Assembly (NCBI GenBank): GCA_030247675.1
Contig: JAOTRX010000011.1
Location: forward strand, 62,001 to 126,000
DNA from: Desulforhopalus sp.
GTDB taxonomy: Bacteria; Desulfobacterota; Desulfobulbia; Desulfobulbales; Desulfocapsaceae
Direction: 5' to 3'
Length of the DNA: 64,000 bases
Numbering within the stretch: the first letter of the stretch is position 1; every line of letters starts with the position of its first letter. The notes under the pieces were generated by a model, which saw nothing but the letters and a program-made list of their open reading frames with translations, ran no database searches and was not told the DNA's origin. Shown here in pieces: positions 26,345 to 35,589 of this stretch. Position numbers and translations under genes: made by a program.

Positions 26345-26884
26345 ATGGGTGCACTTAGAGAAATGTATATTAATGAGTGCGTACCTGCACTCAGAGAGGA
26401 GTTTGGCTATACAAACGTCATGGAAATTCCTCAAATTAAGAAAATTGTTCTCAATATGGGATTAGGTGAGGCTGTACAAAATCCTAAAATTGTTGAAGGT
26501 GCAGCTAATGAACTCACCATGATTGCTGGGCAAAAAGCTGTGATTACCAAGGCAAAAAAATCGATTGCAACCTTCAAGTTAAGAGTAGGCATGCCTATCG
26601 GTTGCTGCGTTACTCTTCGCGGCGAAAAAATGTATAATTTTTATAGCAAATTAGTAAATATTGCTTTGCCTCGTGTTCGTGACTTTCGAGGATTGTCGTC
26701 CAAAGGTTTTGATGGTAGAGGTAATTTTTCTATGGGGATACAGGAAGAGATTATTTTCCCAGAAATAGATTACGACAAAATTGATAAGATCAAAGGTCTA
26801 AATATAACTATAGTAACCACGGCAAAAACAGACGCAGAGGGGGCTTTTCTTCTTAAGCTGATGGGTATGCCATTCAAGAAATAG
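26345..26884 (+). CDS. rplE: 50S ribosomal protein L5
   Basis: L5 (179 aa) binds 5S rRNA in the central protuberance. It has KIVLNMGLGEAVQNPK, the KAKKSIATFKLRVGMPIG loop and the RDFRGLSSKGFDGRGNFSMGI segment. The order rplX-rplE-rpsN matches the spc operon. Confidence 0.98.
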   Translation: MGALREMYINECVPALREEFGYTNVMEIPQIKKIVLNMGLGEAVQNPKIVEGAANELTMIAGQKAVITKAKKSIATFKLRVGMPIGCCVTLRGEKMYNFYSKLVNIALPRVRDFRGLSSKGFDGRGNFSMGIQEEIIFPEIDYDKIDKIKGLNITIVTTAKTDAEGAFLLKLMGMPFKK

Positions 26885-26936
26885 ATTAAATAGATAGCAA
26901 TATCAGACGAATATAAATAAGTATTTGGAGGTCGGT

Positions 26937-27122
26937 TTGGCTAAGAAATCCATAATTGCAAAAGCACAGAGGAAACAAAAGTTTTCAGTGAGACAATACA
27001 ATAGATGCCCACTTTGTGGACGACCGAGGGCATTTATTCGGAAATTTGGTGTCTGCAGGATTTGCTTTCGTAAACTTGCGTCAAGTGGTGAGATAACTGG
27101 AGTTACAAAGTCCAGTTGGTAA
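26937..27122 (+). CDS. rpsN: 30S ribosomal protein S14, zinc-binding short form
   Basis: This is the 61-residue type Z S14. It has CPLC at about residues 24-27 and CRIC near 40-43 as zinc ligands, then FRKLASSGEITGVTKSSW. I take the TTG at 26937 as start, because GGAGG lies 5 bp upstream and the length becomes exactly the family norm. The TTG four codons earlier overlaps that site. Confidence 0.96.
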   Translation: MAKKSIIAKAQRKQKFSVRQYNRCPLCGRPRAFIRKFGVCRICFRKLASSGEITGVTKSSW

Positions 27123-27183
27123 ATTGACTCTCATTAATTAGCTTTTTGTGCGCTACTATTCTGAACTATAAGGAGTGTTCGCT

Positions 27184-27582
27184 ATGTCAATGAGCGATCC
27201 ACTGGCAGACATGCTGACCAGATTAAGAAATGCAGTAATGGTGAAGTTTGATTCAGTAGAGATGCCTTTGTCTACTGTGAAAAAAGATGTTGCTAAGGTG
27301 CTTAAAGACGAGGGGTATATTCGTGATTTTCGGGTCAAGAATGATCTAGTTCAAGGTACTTTAACGATTGATCTTAAGTATGGGCCTAAAAAAGAATCGG
27401 TAATAACTGGTTTAAAAAGAATAAGCAAACCTGGCCAACGGAAGTACACTAAAGTCGACGATCTTCCGAAAGTATTGAATGGACTTGGAATTGCAATTAT
27501 CTCCACATCAAAGGGAGTGGTTACGGATAAGCAGGCTAGAGCTCTGAATACTGGTGGGGAAATAATTTGTGAGGTCTGGTAG
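27184..27582 (+). CDS. rpsH: 30S ribosomal protein S8
   Basis: S8 (132 aa) organises the central 16S domain and in E. coli represses the spc mRNA. It begins MSMSDPLADMLTRLRNA and ends in the conserved LNTGGEIICEVW. The ATG at 27184 has AGGAG 8 bp ahead. The GTG at 27175 lies in that site and is not the start. Confidence 0.97.
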   Translation: MSMSDPLADMLTRLRNAVMVKFDSVEMPLSTVKKDVAKVLKDEGYIRDFRVKNDLVQGTLTIDLKYGPKKESVITGLKRISKPGQRKYTKVDDLPKVLNGLGIAIISTSKGVVTDKQARALNTGGEIICEVW

Positions 27583-27605
27583 ACCCACGAATAACGGAGG
27601 ATGAT

Positions 27606-28145
27606 ATGTCTCGAATTGGAAAACAACCCATTCCGGTTCCAAACGGAGTGACAATTGCCCTTGTTGGGCAACAGATTATGGTAACAGGAGCGAAAGGTAG
27701 TTTGAGCCGCACTGTGAATTCCGAAATAGAAATCGAGCTTCAGGAAAACGTAGTTAACGTTAAGACTCGAACTGATAGCCCTAAAGTTAACGCGTTTAGG
27801 GGGCTTACGCGAACTCTGATTAATAATATGATTGTTGGTGTTGCCGAAGGATTTCAGAAAGTTCTTATGATTGAAGGAGTCGGATATAAAGCGAGTGTGG
27901 ATGGGTCTGTGCTTACATTAAATGTAGGATACTCAAGCCCCAAAGACTACTCTCTTCCGAAAGATGTGTTGGCTACAGTCGAAGGTAACACAAAAATTGT
28001 CCTCCAGTCTATCGATAAGGAATTGCTTGGCCTCACTGCTTCTAAGATTCGACAGATTCGCAAACCTGAGCCTTATAAAGGTAAAGGCATCAGATATGAA
28101 AATGAGCATATCGTTAGGAAAGTCGGCAAATCAGGTACCAAATAG
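27606..28145 (+). CDS. rplF: 50S ribosomal protein L6
   Basis: L6 (179 aa) lies near the factor-binding site beside the sarcin-ricin loop. It begins MSRIGKQPIPVPNGV and carries the C-terminal IRKPEPYKGKGIRYENE motif. It has a GGAGG site and is 23 bp from rpsH. Confidence 0.98.
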   Translation: MSRIGKQPIPVPNGVTIALVGQQIMVTGAKGSLSRTVNSEIEIELQENVVNVKTRTDSPKVNAFRGLTRTLINNMIVGVAEGFQKVLMIEGVGYKASVDGSVLTLNVGYSSPKDYSLPKDVLATVEGNTKIVLQSIDKELLGLTASKIRQIRKPEPYKGKGIRYENEHIVRKVGKSGTK

Positions 28146-28190
28146 TCAGTGGCATCTGCAAAGGCAAAAATCATAGAATGGTAAACTGTA

Positions 28191-28556
28191 ATGGCTAAGA
28201 CAAATCCATCGACAATTGCAAGGGCAAAGCGAGTCAGAAGAATCAGGAAGAAAATCTCTGGTACGAGCGAACGGCCTAGATTGCGTGTCTTCAAAAGTAA
28301 CAAACATATATATGCACAACTTATTGATGATGTGGCTGGACATACACTTGTGTCGATGTCTACTGTCGATAAGCAGTTTGATTTGGGTGAAGAAAAAGGT
28401 AAATCTGCCGCTGCCAAGAAAGTAGGCATTGACCTTGCTGCGAGAGCTAAAGCTTTTGGGATTAGTAAAGTTACCTTTGATCGTGGTGGTTCAGTGTATC
28501 ATGGCAGAGTAAAGTCGCTTTCTGAAGGTGCTCGTGAAGGCGGTCTTGATTTTTAA
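28191..28556 (+). CDS. rplR: 50S ribosomal protein L18
   Basis: L18 (121 aa) binds 5S rRNA with L5. Landmarks are RVRRIRKKISGTSERPRLRVFKSNKHIYAQLIDD and the C-terminal FDRGGSVYHGRVKSLSEGAREGGLDF. It is followed by rpsE at 27 bp. Confidence 0.98.
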   Translation: MAKTNPSTIARAKRVRRIRKKISGTSERPRLRVFKSNKHIYAQLIDDVAGHTLVSMSTVDKQFDLGEEKGKSAAAKKVGIDLAARAKAFGISKVTFDRGGSVYHGRVKSLSEGAREGGLDF

Positions 28557-28583
28557 TTACTTTTATTATTAAGGGGGTGTCCC

Positions 28584-29096
28584 TTGTCTGATTTTAAACG
28601 TTCCAAAAGTGTGGCTACTGAGGAGCTGATAGAGAAGATTGTTTTCATTAACCGTGTAGCTAAAGTGGTTAAAGGCGGCAGAAGATTTAGCTTTAGTGCA
28701 ATTATCGTTGTTGGAGATGGCAACGGTAAGGTTGGATATGGCTTAGGAAAAGCCAATCAAGTACCAGAAGCAATACGGAAAGGTGTTGAGCAAGCGCGGA
28801 AGAGTATGTCTTCTATCTCATTAACTGAAACGACAATTCCTCATCAGATAGTAGGAAAATTTGGATCGGGGAAAGTGCTTCTCAAACCTGCTTCGGCTGG
28901 CACAGGGTTAATTGCTGGTGGGCCGGTTCGTGCTGTTCTTGAGGCAGCTGGTGTTTCAAATATTCTTACAAAATGTCTCGGTTCACATAATCCACATAAT
29001 ATGGTTAAGGCAACCTTAGCTGGATTAATGGAATTACGAACTGCAAAGAATATCGCAGATTTGCGTGGAAAAAGCTTAGAAGAAATGTCTGTTTAA
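28584..29096 (+). CDS. rpsE: 30S ribosomal protein S5
   Basis: S5 (170 aa) lines the mRNA channel and affects fidelity. The N-terminal dsRBD-like domain has VFINRVAKVVKGGRRFSFSA and GDGNGKVGYGLGKA. The C-terminal domain has KPASAGTGLIAGGPVRAVLE. It starts at TTG 28584 with AAGGGGGTG upstream. No ATG fits. Confidence 0.98.
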   Translation: MSDFKRSKSVATEELIEKIVFINRVAKVVKGGRRFSFSAIIVVGDGNGKVGYGLGKANQVPEAIRKGVEQARKSMSSISLTETTIPHQIVGKFGSGKVLLKPASAGTGLIAGGPVRAVLEAAGVSNILTKCLGSHNPHNMVKATLAGLMELRTAKNIADLRGKSLEEMSV

Positions 29097-29169
29097 TGTA
29101 TGTATGCCTTACTGTGAGGTATTTGCAGATTGCAGATTAAGTAAAATTTTCGCTAGAGAAGGTAGTCAA

Positions 29170-29352
29170 ATGTCTGATACTATTACTATTACCCTTGTTA
29201 AAAGTGGCATTGGTGGTACAGAGAGGGTCAATGCAACCTTAACCGGACTTGGGCTCACTAAATTGAACAAGACAGTGACAAGAACGGATACTCCTGCAAT
29301 TCGAGGAATGATTAGAAAAGTATCGCATCTTGTGCGTATAGAGGAGAATTAA
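29170..29352 (+). CDS. rpmD: 50S ribosomal protein L30
   Basis: L30 (60 aa) has ITITLVKSGIGGTERVNATLTGLGLTKLNKTV and MIRKVSHLVRIEE, the typical fold and length. The frame extends upstream, but the ATG at 29170 is preceded by AGAAGG and gives the family start. rplO begins 1 bp after its stop. Confidence 0.95.
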   Translation: MSDTITITLVKSGIGGTERVNATLTGLGLTKLNKTVTRTDTPAIRGMIRKVSHLVRIEEN

Positions 29353-29353
29353 C

Positions 29354-29806
29354 ATGTTGACCTTAGCTAACCTATCTCCCCAAGTTGGATCAAAAAAGCA
29401 GCGGAAACGTCTAGGTCGGGGGCCAGGGAGCGGACATGGTAAGACCGCCGGTCGAGGGCACAAAGGTTTTAAGGCGAGATCTGGATCGGGAGTCAAACCT
29501 GGTTTTGAGGGAGGACAAATGCCGCTACAAAGGCGTCTTCCCAAACGTGGTTTTACGAATATTTTTAAGAAGCAATTCGTATTGGTTTCACTTAGTCAAC
29601 TCAACTCACTGGATTCAGAGAGTATTGTTACTATAGATACCCTAATAGCTGCCAAGATAGTTGATCACGGTGTTAATGTTAAGGTGCTAGCAAATGGTGA
29701 GCTAACCAAACCTCTTAAAATTCAAATTGGAAAAATAAGTGAATCAGCAAAAGCAAAAATCATAGCAGCTGGCGGCACTGTAATCAGTGAGAAATCAGTT
29801 GCATAG
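29354..29806 (+). CDS. rplO: 50S ribosomal protein L15
   Basis: L15 (150 aa) is a late assembly protein. Its Gly/Arg-rich N-terminal tail includes KRLGRGPGSGHGKTAGRGHKG and GFEGGQMPLQRRLPKRGF. The globular C-terminal part ends AGGTVISEKSVA. Spacing to rpmD is 1 bp. A 64 bp spacer with a T-rich run follows before secY. Confidence 0.97.
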   Translation: MLTLANLSPQVGSKKQRKRLGRGPGSGHGKTAGRGHKGFKARSGSGVKPGFEGGQMPLQRRLPKRGFTNIFKKQFVLVSLSQLNSLDSESIVTIDTLIAAKIVDHGVNVKVLANGELTKPLKIQIGKISESAKAKIIAAGGTVISEKSVA

Positions 29807-29870
29807 GTCCTAGTTTTTTAACTTTTTTTCCAGGTCTTTTCATGTCCCGTGAAAAATATCTAAGGTATTA

Positions 29871-31178
29871 ATGATGAGTGGATTGCAGAGTGCTGCAAAT
29901 ATTCCTGAGCTGCGTAGACGTGTATTGTTCACGATTATAATGCTAGCAGTCTATAGAATCGGTGTTCAAATTCCCACACCAGGCATAAATGGTGAAGCCT
30001 TAGCCGCTTTTTTCTCACAAAAAGCCGGAACTTTGTTTGGGATGTTTAACATGTTTTCTGGAGGCGCATTAGAGAACTTTTCAATCTTCGCACTTGGGAT
30101 AATGCCTTACATAAGCTCATCGATCATTATCCAGCTATTGACAGTTGTTATTCCTCAGCTTGAGGCTTTAAAAAAAGAGGGTCAATCAGGTCAAAGGAAA
30201 ATAACACAGTATACGAGGTATGGAACTGTACTGCTGAGTATTATACAGGGAACATTTATTGCTGTAGGCTTGCAGGGGATGGCAGGACCGGGAGGAGAAG
30301 CGATCGTCCTCAATCCCGGATTACAATTCAAACTGATGACAGTGCTTACCTTGACTTCAGGTACTGCCTTTATCATGTGGCTTGGTGAGCAAATGACAGA
30401 AAGGGGTATTGGCAATGGCATTTCTTTAATAATCTTTGCAGGAATTGTAGCTGGTATTCCTTCAGCCATTGTTAACTCAATGCAGCTTATTAAAGCCGGA
30501 GAAATTGCATTATTCTTTGTTCCGTTCCTCATTCTTTTTATGTTCATCATTGTAGCGCTAATTGTTTTCTGTGAAACTGCTCAAAGAAGAATTCCAATTC
30601 AATACGCGAAAAGAGTTGTTGGGAAAAGGGTATATGGTGGGCAAAGCTCTCACCTGCCACTCAAAATCAACATTTCTGGTGTTATACCACCTATTTTTGC
30701 GTCTTCAATTATGATGTTCCCAGCTACTATTGGAAGCTTCATTCAGATAGATTGGGTACAGAGAGCTTCTGCCGCTATGTCGCCAGGGACGATCTACTAT
30801 TATATGTTTTTTGTAGGTATGATTGTGTTCTTTTGTTTCTTTTATACTGCTGTAACGTTTAAACCGGATGATGTAGCGGAAAATCTTAAGAAACATGGTG
30901 GGTTTATTCCGGGAATACGGCCAGGGAAGAAAACGGCAGAATTTATAGATAAGGTTCTCACAAGGCTTACTGTTGTCGGAGCGGTTTATTTGAGTTCTGT
31001 TTGTATTTTGCCAACGATACTGGTTTCGAAATTCAATATTCCGTTCTATTTTGGTGGCACTGCGTTACTGATTGTTGTCGGAGTGGCAATAGATACAATA
31101 GCACAGATAGAATCACACCTTCACATGCGTAATTATGAAGGGTTTATGAAGCAAGGTAAAATTAAAGGACGTAGGTAG
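29871..31178 (+). CDS. secY: Preprotein translocase subunit SecY
   Basis: SecY (435 aa) is the pore of the Sec export channel. About ten membrane segments alternate with charged loops. Family landmarks are IPELRRRVLFT at the N-terminus, YRIGVQIPTPGI, GIMPYISSSIIIQLL, and the C-terminal GFIPGIRPGKKTAEFID loop that meets SecA and the ribosome. Two adjacent ATGs could serve as start. It lies in the usual spc place between rplO and map. Confidence 0.98.
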   Translation: MMSGLQSAANIPELRRRVLFTIIMLAVYRIGVQIPTPGINGEALAAFFSQKAGTLFGMFNMFSGGALENFSIFALGIMPYISSSIIIQLLTVVIPQLEALKKEGQSGQRKITQYTRYGTVLLSIIQGTFIAVGLQGMAGPGGEAIVLNPGLQFKLMTVLTLTSGTAFIMWLGEQMTERGIGNGISLIIFAGIVAGIPSAIVNSMQLIKAGEIALFFVPFLILFMFIIVALIVFCETAQRRIPIQYAKRVVGKRVYGGQSSHLPLKINISGVIPPIFASSIMMFPATIGSFIQIDWVQRASAAMSPGTIYYYMFFVGMIVFFCFFYTAVTFKPDDVAENLKKHGGFIPGIRPGKKTAEFIDKVLTRLTVVGAVYLSSVCILPTILVSKFNIPFYFGGTALLIVVGVAIDTIAQIESHLHMRNYEGFMKQGKIKGRR

Positions 31179-31180
31179 AG

Positions 31181-31981
31181 GTGTTTTCTTCAAAAACGGA
31201 AGAGAGAAATTTCCAAAATATCGTTCTTAAAACTGCTGATGAAATTATCGTTATGCAGGAGGCCAACCAGATTGTTGCTGAAATCCTATCAATTGTTGAA
31301 AGAAGCGTTGATATTGGGATTACGACTTGGGATCTTGATAAGATTGCAGAAGATCATTGTTATAAGTATGGTGCAGTACCCGCATTCAAAGGCTACCGTG
31401 GCTTTCCTGGGAGCTTGTGTCTATCTGTAAATGAAGAGGTCGTTCATGGCATCCCTTCGAGGAAAAAGAAATTAAAGAAGGGGGATATTGTCTCCGTTGA
31501 TTTTGGTGTGTGCTATAAAGGATACTTTGGAGATTCGGCTATTACGATTCCTGTCGGGGGCATAAGTGACGATGTCAATAAATTGATTGAAGTGACACGG
31601 CAGTCCCTTTATAAGGGCATAGAAAAAGTGGTTGTAGGTAACAGAATTAGCGATGTTTCAAAGGCGATACAAGACTATGTCGAAGGACATGGTTTTTCTG
31701 TGGTAAGGCAGTTTGTTGGGCACGGAATTGGAAAGGCTCTGCACGAACCACCCGAAATTCCAAATTTTTATCAGGGCGAAAGAACAATACGGTTGCTGGC
31801 CGGAATGGTTCTAGCTATCGAGCCCATGGTTAACATTGGTACACATAGGGTAAAAGTACTGAGGGATGGCTGGACTGTAGTGACGAGTGATAGAAAGCCG
31901 TCCGCACATTTTGAGCATTCGGTTGCGGTCACAGAGTCTGGCCCACTTATTCTTAGCTCTGGGAAAACCGATGGCAACTGA
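31181..31981 (+). CDS. map: Methionine aminopeptidase, type I
   Basis: This enzyme (266 aa) removes the initiator Met from new proteins. The five metal ligands are visible: Asp107 (SVDFGV), Asp118 (FGDSA), His181 (VGHGIG), Glu214 (AIEP) and Glu245 (FEHS). It starts with GTG 2 bp after the secY stop, behind GTAGGTAGAGG, so it is coupled to secY. The N-terminus is slightly longer than the E. coli enzyme. Confidence 0.96.
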   Translation: MFSSKTEERNFQNIVLKTADEIIVMQEANQIVAEILSIVERSVDIGITTWDLDKIAEDHCYKYGAVPAFKGYRGFPGSLCLSVNEEVVHGIPSRKKKLKKGDIVSVDFGVCYKGYFGDSAITIPVGGISDDVNKLIEVTRQSLYKGIEKVVVGNRISDVSKAIQDYVEGHGFSVVRQFVGHGIGKALHEPPEIPNFYQGERTIRLLAGMVLAIEPMVNIGTHRVKVLRDGWTVVTSDRKPSAHFEHSVAVTESGPLILSSGKTDGN

Positions 31982-32060
31982 AGAAATTACTTCTCATTTG
32001 CAAGATGTTGTATTATATTAATCCCCTTTTAATTGGGACTTTGATTTTTCAGGATACTCC

Positions 32061-32297
32061 ATGGCAAAAGAAGAAGCAATTGAAGTTGAAGGCACCATTA
32101 TAGAACCATTGCCAAACGCAATGTTCCGTGTTGAGTTAGATAATGGACACAAGGTGCTCGCACATATTTCCGGGAAGATGCGTATGCATTTTATTAAGAT
32201 ACTGCCAGGAGACAGAGTAACAATTGAACTCTCTCCATATGATTTAAATCGGGGAAGGGTAACGTTTCGGGCAAAAACCGCTAAAAAGAAAAAATAG
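32061..32297 (+). CDS. infA: Translation initiation factor IF-1
   Basis: IF-1 (78 aa) is an OB-fold protein that occupies the A site during initiation. It shows IEVEGTIIEPLPNAMFRVEL, GHKVLAHISGKMRMHFIKILPGD and YDLNRGRVTFRAK. It is slightly longer than the common 72 aa because of a Lys-rich end. It lies between map and rpmJ, as in many spc operons. Confidence 0.98.
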   Translation: MAKEEAIEVEGTIIEPLPNAMFRVELDNGHKVLAHISGKMRMHFIKILPGDRVTIELSPYDLNRGRVTFRAKTAKKKK

Positions 32298-32311
32298 AGA
32301 GTTTGTCGATC

Positions 32312-32425
32312 ATGAAAGTACGCGCATCGGTAAAAAAAATCTGTAGTGACTGTAAGATATTTAAGCGTAATGGTATTGTTCGCGTATCCTGCAAAGTAAA
32401 AAAACATAAACAGAGGCAGGGATAA
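32312..32425 (+). CDS. rpmJ: 50S ribosomal protein L36
   Basis: L36 (37 aa) is a tiny late-assembly protein. The zinc ligands Cys11, Cys14, Cys27 and His32 are present (CSDC...SCKVKKH), and the KHKQRQG end is exact, so it is the zinc-binding C+ form. It starts 14 bp after infA. Confidence 0.95.
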   Translation: MKVRASVKKICSDCKIFKRNGIVRVSCKVKKHKQRQG

Positions 32426-32473
32426 ATTGATATATTTTTTAAAACACACCTACTTCTTTTAAGGAGAAATACT

Positions 32474-32839
32474 TTGGCACGTATAGCAGGAATTGATCTT
32501 CCTAAAAATAAACACATGGATCGGGCTTTAACGTATATTCACGGAATTGGGTTAGTGACTGCCCGGAAGATTTTAGATAAAGTCGATCTTCCGTATACCA
32601 TGAGCAGTGATGATCTTGGTGGAGACGATGTTAATCGGATCCGTAAAGTTATTGAAGATGAGTATGTTGTTGAAGGAGACCGTAGGCGTGAGGTTTCCAT
32701 GGACATTAAACGCTTGACAGATATTGGTTGCTATCGCGGCAGGAGACACAGAATGGGGTTACCCTGCAGGGGGCAAAAAACAAAAACCAATGCGAGAACA
32801 AGGAAAGGCCCTCGTAAAGGTGCTGCTCGTCGTAAATAA
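32474..32839 (+). CDS. rpsM: 30S ribosomal protein S13
   Basis: S13 (121 aa) forms the head side of bridge B1. It has ARIAGIDLPKNKHMDRALTYIHGIG and the basic tail GQKTKTNARTRKGPRKGAARRK. The start is TTG at 32474 with AAGGAG upstream. It opens the alpha operon (rpsM-rpsK-rpsD-rpoA-rplQ). Confidence 0.98.
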   Translation: MARIAGIDLPKNKHMDRALTYIHGIGLVTARKILDKVDLPYTMSSDDLGGDDVNRIRKVIEDEYVVEGDRRREVSMDIKRLTDIGCYRGRRHRMGLPCRGQKTKTNARTRKGPRKGAARRK

Positions 32840-32864
32840 TTGAACTTCTACTTGGTATAATTCT

Positions 32865-33245
32865 ATGGCTGTCGCTAAAAAGAGAAAGGTAAAAAAGAAT
32901 ATTCCTGAAGGTATAGTTTTTATATACTCAACCTTTAATAATACAATTGTCACCATTTCCGACAAGCAGGGTAACGTTGTTTCTTGGTGTAGTGCTGGTG
33001 TATTAGGTTTTAAAGGTTCACGAAAATCGACTCCTTTTGCTGCTCAAAATGCTCTCACAGACGCTGCAAAGAAGGCCACTGACATTGGAATGAGGAAAGT
33101 GGAGGTGAAGGTAAAAGGACCTGGGCCTGGCAGAGAGGCGGCGCTGCGAGCATTGATAACTTCAGGATTAGAAGTCAGCCGTATTTACGATGTAACCCCT
33201 GTTCCGCACAATGGATGTAAACCTCCAAAACGTCGTCGAGTATAA
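32865..33245 (+). CDS. rpsK: 30S ribosomal protein S11
   Basis: S11 (126 aa) lines the platform near the mRNA exit. It contains FNNTIVTISDKQGNVVSWCSAG, VKVKGPGPGREAALRAL and the C-terminal PVPHNGCKPPKRRRV. It lies 25 bp after rpsM. Confidence 0.98.
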   Translation: MAVAKKRKVKKNIPEGIVFIYSTFNNTIVTISDKQGNVVSWCSAGVLGFKGSRKSTPFAAQNALTDAAKKATDIGMRKVEVKVKGPGPGREAALRALITSGLEVSRIYDVTPVPHNGCKPPKRRRV

Positions 33246-33293
33246 CGACTGTACTTAAGATTGTTCTACACATAATAAAAATGGAGGCCAAAA

Positions 33294-33923
33294 TTGGCTA
33301 GAAATATTGGTGCTGCATGTCGTCGTTGCAGAAGGGAAAACTTGAAGTTGTTTCTGAAAGGTGATCGATGTTTTTCAGATAAATGCTCCTTTGAAAGAAG
33401 GGCATTTGGCCCTGGGCAACATGGCCAGGCTAAATTTAAGAAGCAATCTGATTACGCTGTGCAGTTAAGAGAAAAACAAAAAGTAAAGAGCATGTACGGT
33501 ATGCTCGAGGGGCAATTCCGACTGTTTTTCGAAAAGGCTGAAAAACAGCGTGGAGTAACTGGCGAGAATCTGCTCGTTATGCTCGAGAGGAGGCTAGACA
33601 ATACCGTATTTCGTGTTGGCTTTGCTTCTTCGCGAAATCAGGCTAGGCAACTTGTTCGTCATAATCACATTCTGGTGAATGGACGAAAAGTTAACATTCC
33701 TTCCTTCTTAGTTTCTTCTGGGGATGTCATTTCACTAAAAGAAAAAAGTCGTGCTAATTCAATGATTGTTGAAAACTTTGAGGCGGTCATCAGGAGGGGA
33801 GTACCAAGTTGGCTTGAACTGGATAAAGACAATTTTAAAGCCACCCTGAAGGCTCTTCCCAATAGAGAAGAGGTAACGATGCCCATCCAAGAAAGACTAA
33901 TCGTTGAACTCTATTCAAAATAA
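33294..33923 (+). CDS. rpsD: 30S ribosomal protein S4
   Basis: S4 (209 aa) starts 30S assembly and in several bacteria represses the alpha operon. The N-terminal part has a Cys cluster (CRRCRRENLKLFLKGDRC...C) that could bind zinc, the middle has FGPGQHGQ, and the S4 RNA-binding domain holds RQARQLVRHNHILVNG. It starts with TTG at 33294 after GGAGG. Confidence 0.98.
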   Translation: MARNIGAACRRCRRENLKLFLKGDRCFSDKCSFERRAFGPGQHGQAKFKKQSDYAVQLREKQKVKSMYGMLEGQFRLFFEKAEKQRGVTGENLLVMLERRLDNTVFRVGFASSRNQARQLVRHNHILVNGRKVNIPSFLVSSGDVISLKEKSRANSMIVENFEAVIRRGVPSWLELDKDNFKATLKALPNREEVTMPIQERLIVELYSK

Positions 33924-34063
33924 TCAAAATCGTCAGTCTGACTGATCGCTAAAAACTCTAATGATGTAAGAAGAGTACAACATAGACGTTTCAGGCGGTA
34001 AATTAGAGCAGAGTTTGCGTTACACCAACAGAAACGAAAGACGATAAGTAAAGAAGGAATTCC

Positions 34064-35110
34064 ATGACTCAAGCCGCTGATGAAAAAATTCCATTTCACC
34101 GCAATTGGAATGAGCTTATAAAGCCCGAAAAAGTTGAGGTTGATAAGGAGAAGCACACTGATACTTACGGTAAATTCATATGTCAGCCTCTAGAGAGAGG
34201 ATTTGCCGCAACGATTGGTAATTCACTGCGCCGGATACTTCTTTCTTCTATCCAAGGTGCGGCTATTACCTCAGTGAAAATAGAAGGAGCTCTTCACGAG
34301 TTTACCTCGATGAAGGACATTCTTGAGGATGTGAGCGAAATTATTCTCAATCTGAAGTTAGTGAGGCTGAAACTCCTTTCCGCTGAGCCACGTAAGGTTA
34401 TTATTGAAAAAACTGGTCCGGGTACTGTGTATGCAAAAGACATCAACTCTTCTGGCTATGTTGAGGTAATGAACGGTGATCAAGCTATCTGTACTCTCAC
34501 AGGGCCAATTAATTTTCATGCTGAATTAACAGTTGAGTGGGGAAAAGGATATCAGCCGGCTGAAAAAATGGATAAAGAAAATCTTTCGATTGGGCAAATT
34601 CCTATTGATGCCATTTTCACTCCCATCAAGAAAATCCAATATGTGATATCCCAAGCACGGGTTGGTCAGCAAACTGATTATGACAAGCTTACTCTTGAAA
34701 TTGAAACTGATGGCAGTCTAAGACCTGAAAACGCACTTGCCTACGCTGCAAAAATTCTCAAAGAGCAGATGTCAATCTTTATTAACTTTGATGAAGAAGG
34801 TGCTGAGCCAGATGTTCCCTCTGAGTCCGGGAGAGATAATGAGCCACTTAATCCTTTCCTGGATAAACCGGTTGAGGATCTCGAACTGTCTGTACGGTCT
34901 GCCAATTGTTTGAAAAATGCTGATATTAATTTTATTGGTGATTTAGCTCAGAAAACAGATCAGGAAATGTTGAAAACTAAGAACTTTGGCCGGAAGTCTC
35001 TTAATGAAATTAAAGCGTTACTCTCTGAAATGGATCTCACTTTAGGTATGAAATTTGATAATTGGGTTCCACCTAGTCATCGTGGTGATAAGGAAGAAAG
35101 CAAGGCTTAA
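34064..35110 (+). CDS. rpoA: DNA-directed RNA polymerase subunit alpha
   Basis: The alpha subunit (348 aa) dimerises to nucleate RNA polymerase. The N-terminal domain has GFAATIGNSLRRILLSSIQGAAITSVKIEG, a flexible linker lies near 245-265, and the C-terminal domain shows LELSVRSANCLKNADI and KNFGRKSLNEIK, which contact UP elements and activators. A 140 bp spacer before it may hold a leader or minor promoter. It is followed by rplQ. Confidence 0.99.
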   Translation: MTQAADEKIPFHRNWNELIKPEKVEVDKEKHTDTYGKFICQPLERGFAATIGNSLRRILLSSIQGAAITSVKIEGALHEFTSMKDILEDVSEIILNLKLVRLKLLSAEPRKVIIEKTGPGTVYAKDINSSGYVEVMNGDQAICTLTGPINFHAELTVEWGKGYQPAEKMDKENLSIGQIPIDAIFTPIKKIQYVISQARVGQQTDYDKLTLEIETDGSLRPENALAYAAKILKEQMSIFINFDEEGAEPDVPSESGRDNEPLNPFLDKPVEDLELSVRSANCLKNADINFIGDLAQKTDQEMLKTKNFGRKSLNEIKALLSEMDLTLGMKFDNWVPPSHRGDKEESKA

Positions 35111-35179
35111 AAATTTTAAAAGTAAATGATAGAATTTTACATACCAATATTGATATTGTGTAGAAATTGAGGTTGAGAA

Positions 35180-35569
35180 ATGAGACATAGAAAAGCCGGG
35201 AAAAGATTAGGTCGAACCAGTTCACACAGATTAGCGATGTTTAGAAATATGGTTTCATCACTTTTTGAACATGAGCGTATTATTACAACTACTGAAAAGG
35301 CAAAAGAGGTTCGACCAATTGCTGAGCGGCTCATAACTCTTGCTAAAAGAGGTGATATGCATGCCCGAAGGCAAGCCTTGGGCTATGTTCGCAGTAAAGC
35401 AATAGTTGAAAAGTTGTTTACTGAAATTAAGGACAAATTTGCTGGAAGAAATGGTGGGTATACTCGTATCCTTCAGACAGGTGTAAGAAAAGGGGATGCT
35501 GCGGGGATGGCTATCTTTGAACTAGTTGGGTATGAAGAGGTTATAGAGCCTCCTAAAGTAGAAAGCTGA
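35180..35569 (+). CDS. rplQ: 50S ribosomal protein L17
   Basis: L17 (129 aa) begins MRHRKAGKRLGRTSSHRLAM and ends near GDAAGMAIFELVGYEE, both typical. It closes the alpha operon and is followed within 25 bp by a strong terminator. Confidence 0.98.
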   Translation: MRHRKAGKRLGRTSSHRLAMFRNMVSSLFEHERIITTTEKAKEVRPIAERLITLAKRGDMHARRQALGYVRSKAIVEKLFTEIKDKFAGRNGGYTRILQTGVRKGDAAGMAIFELVGYEEVIEPPKVES

Positions 35570-35589
35570 GAGTATATGAAACAGCATGA

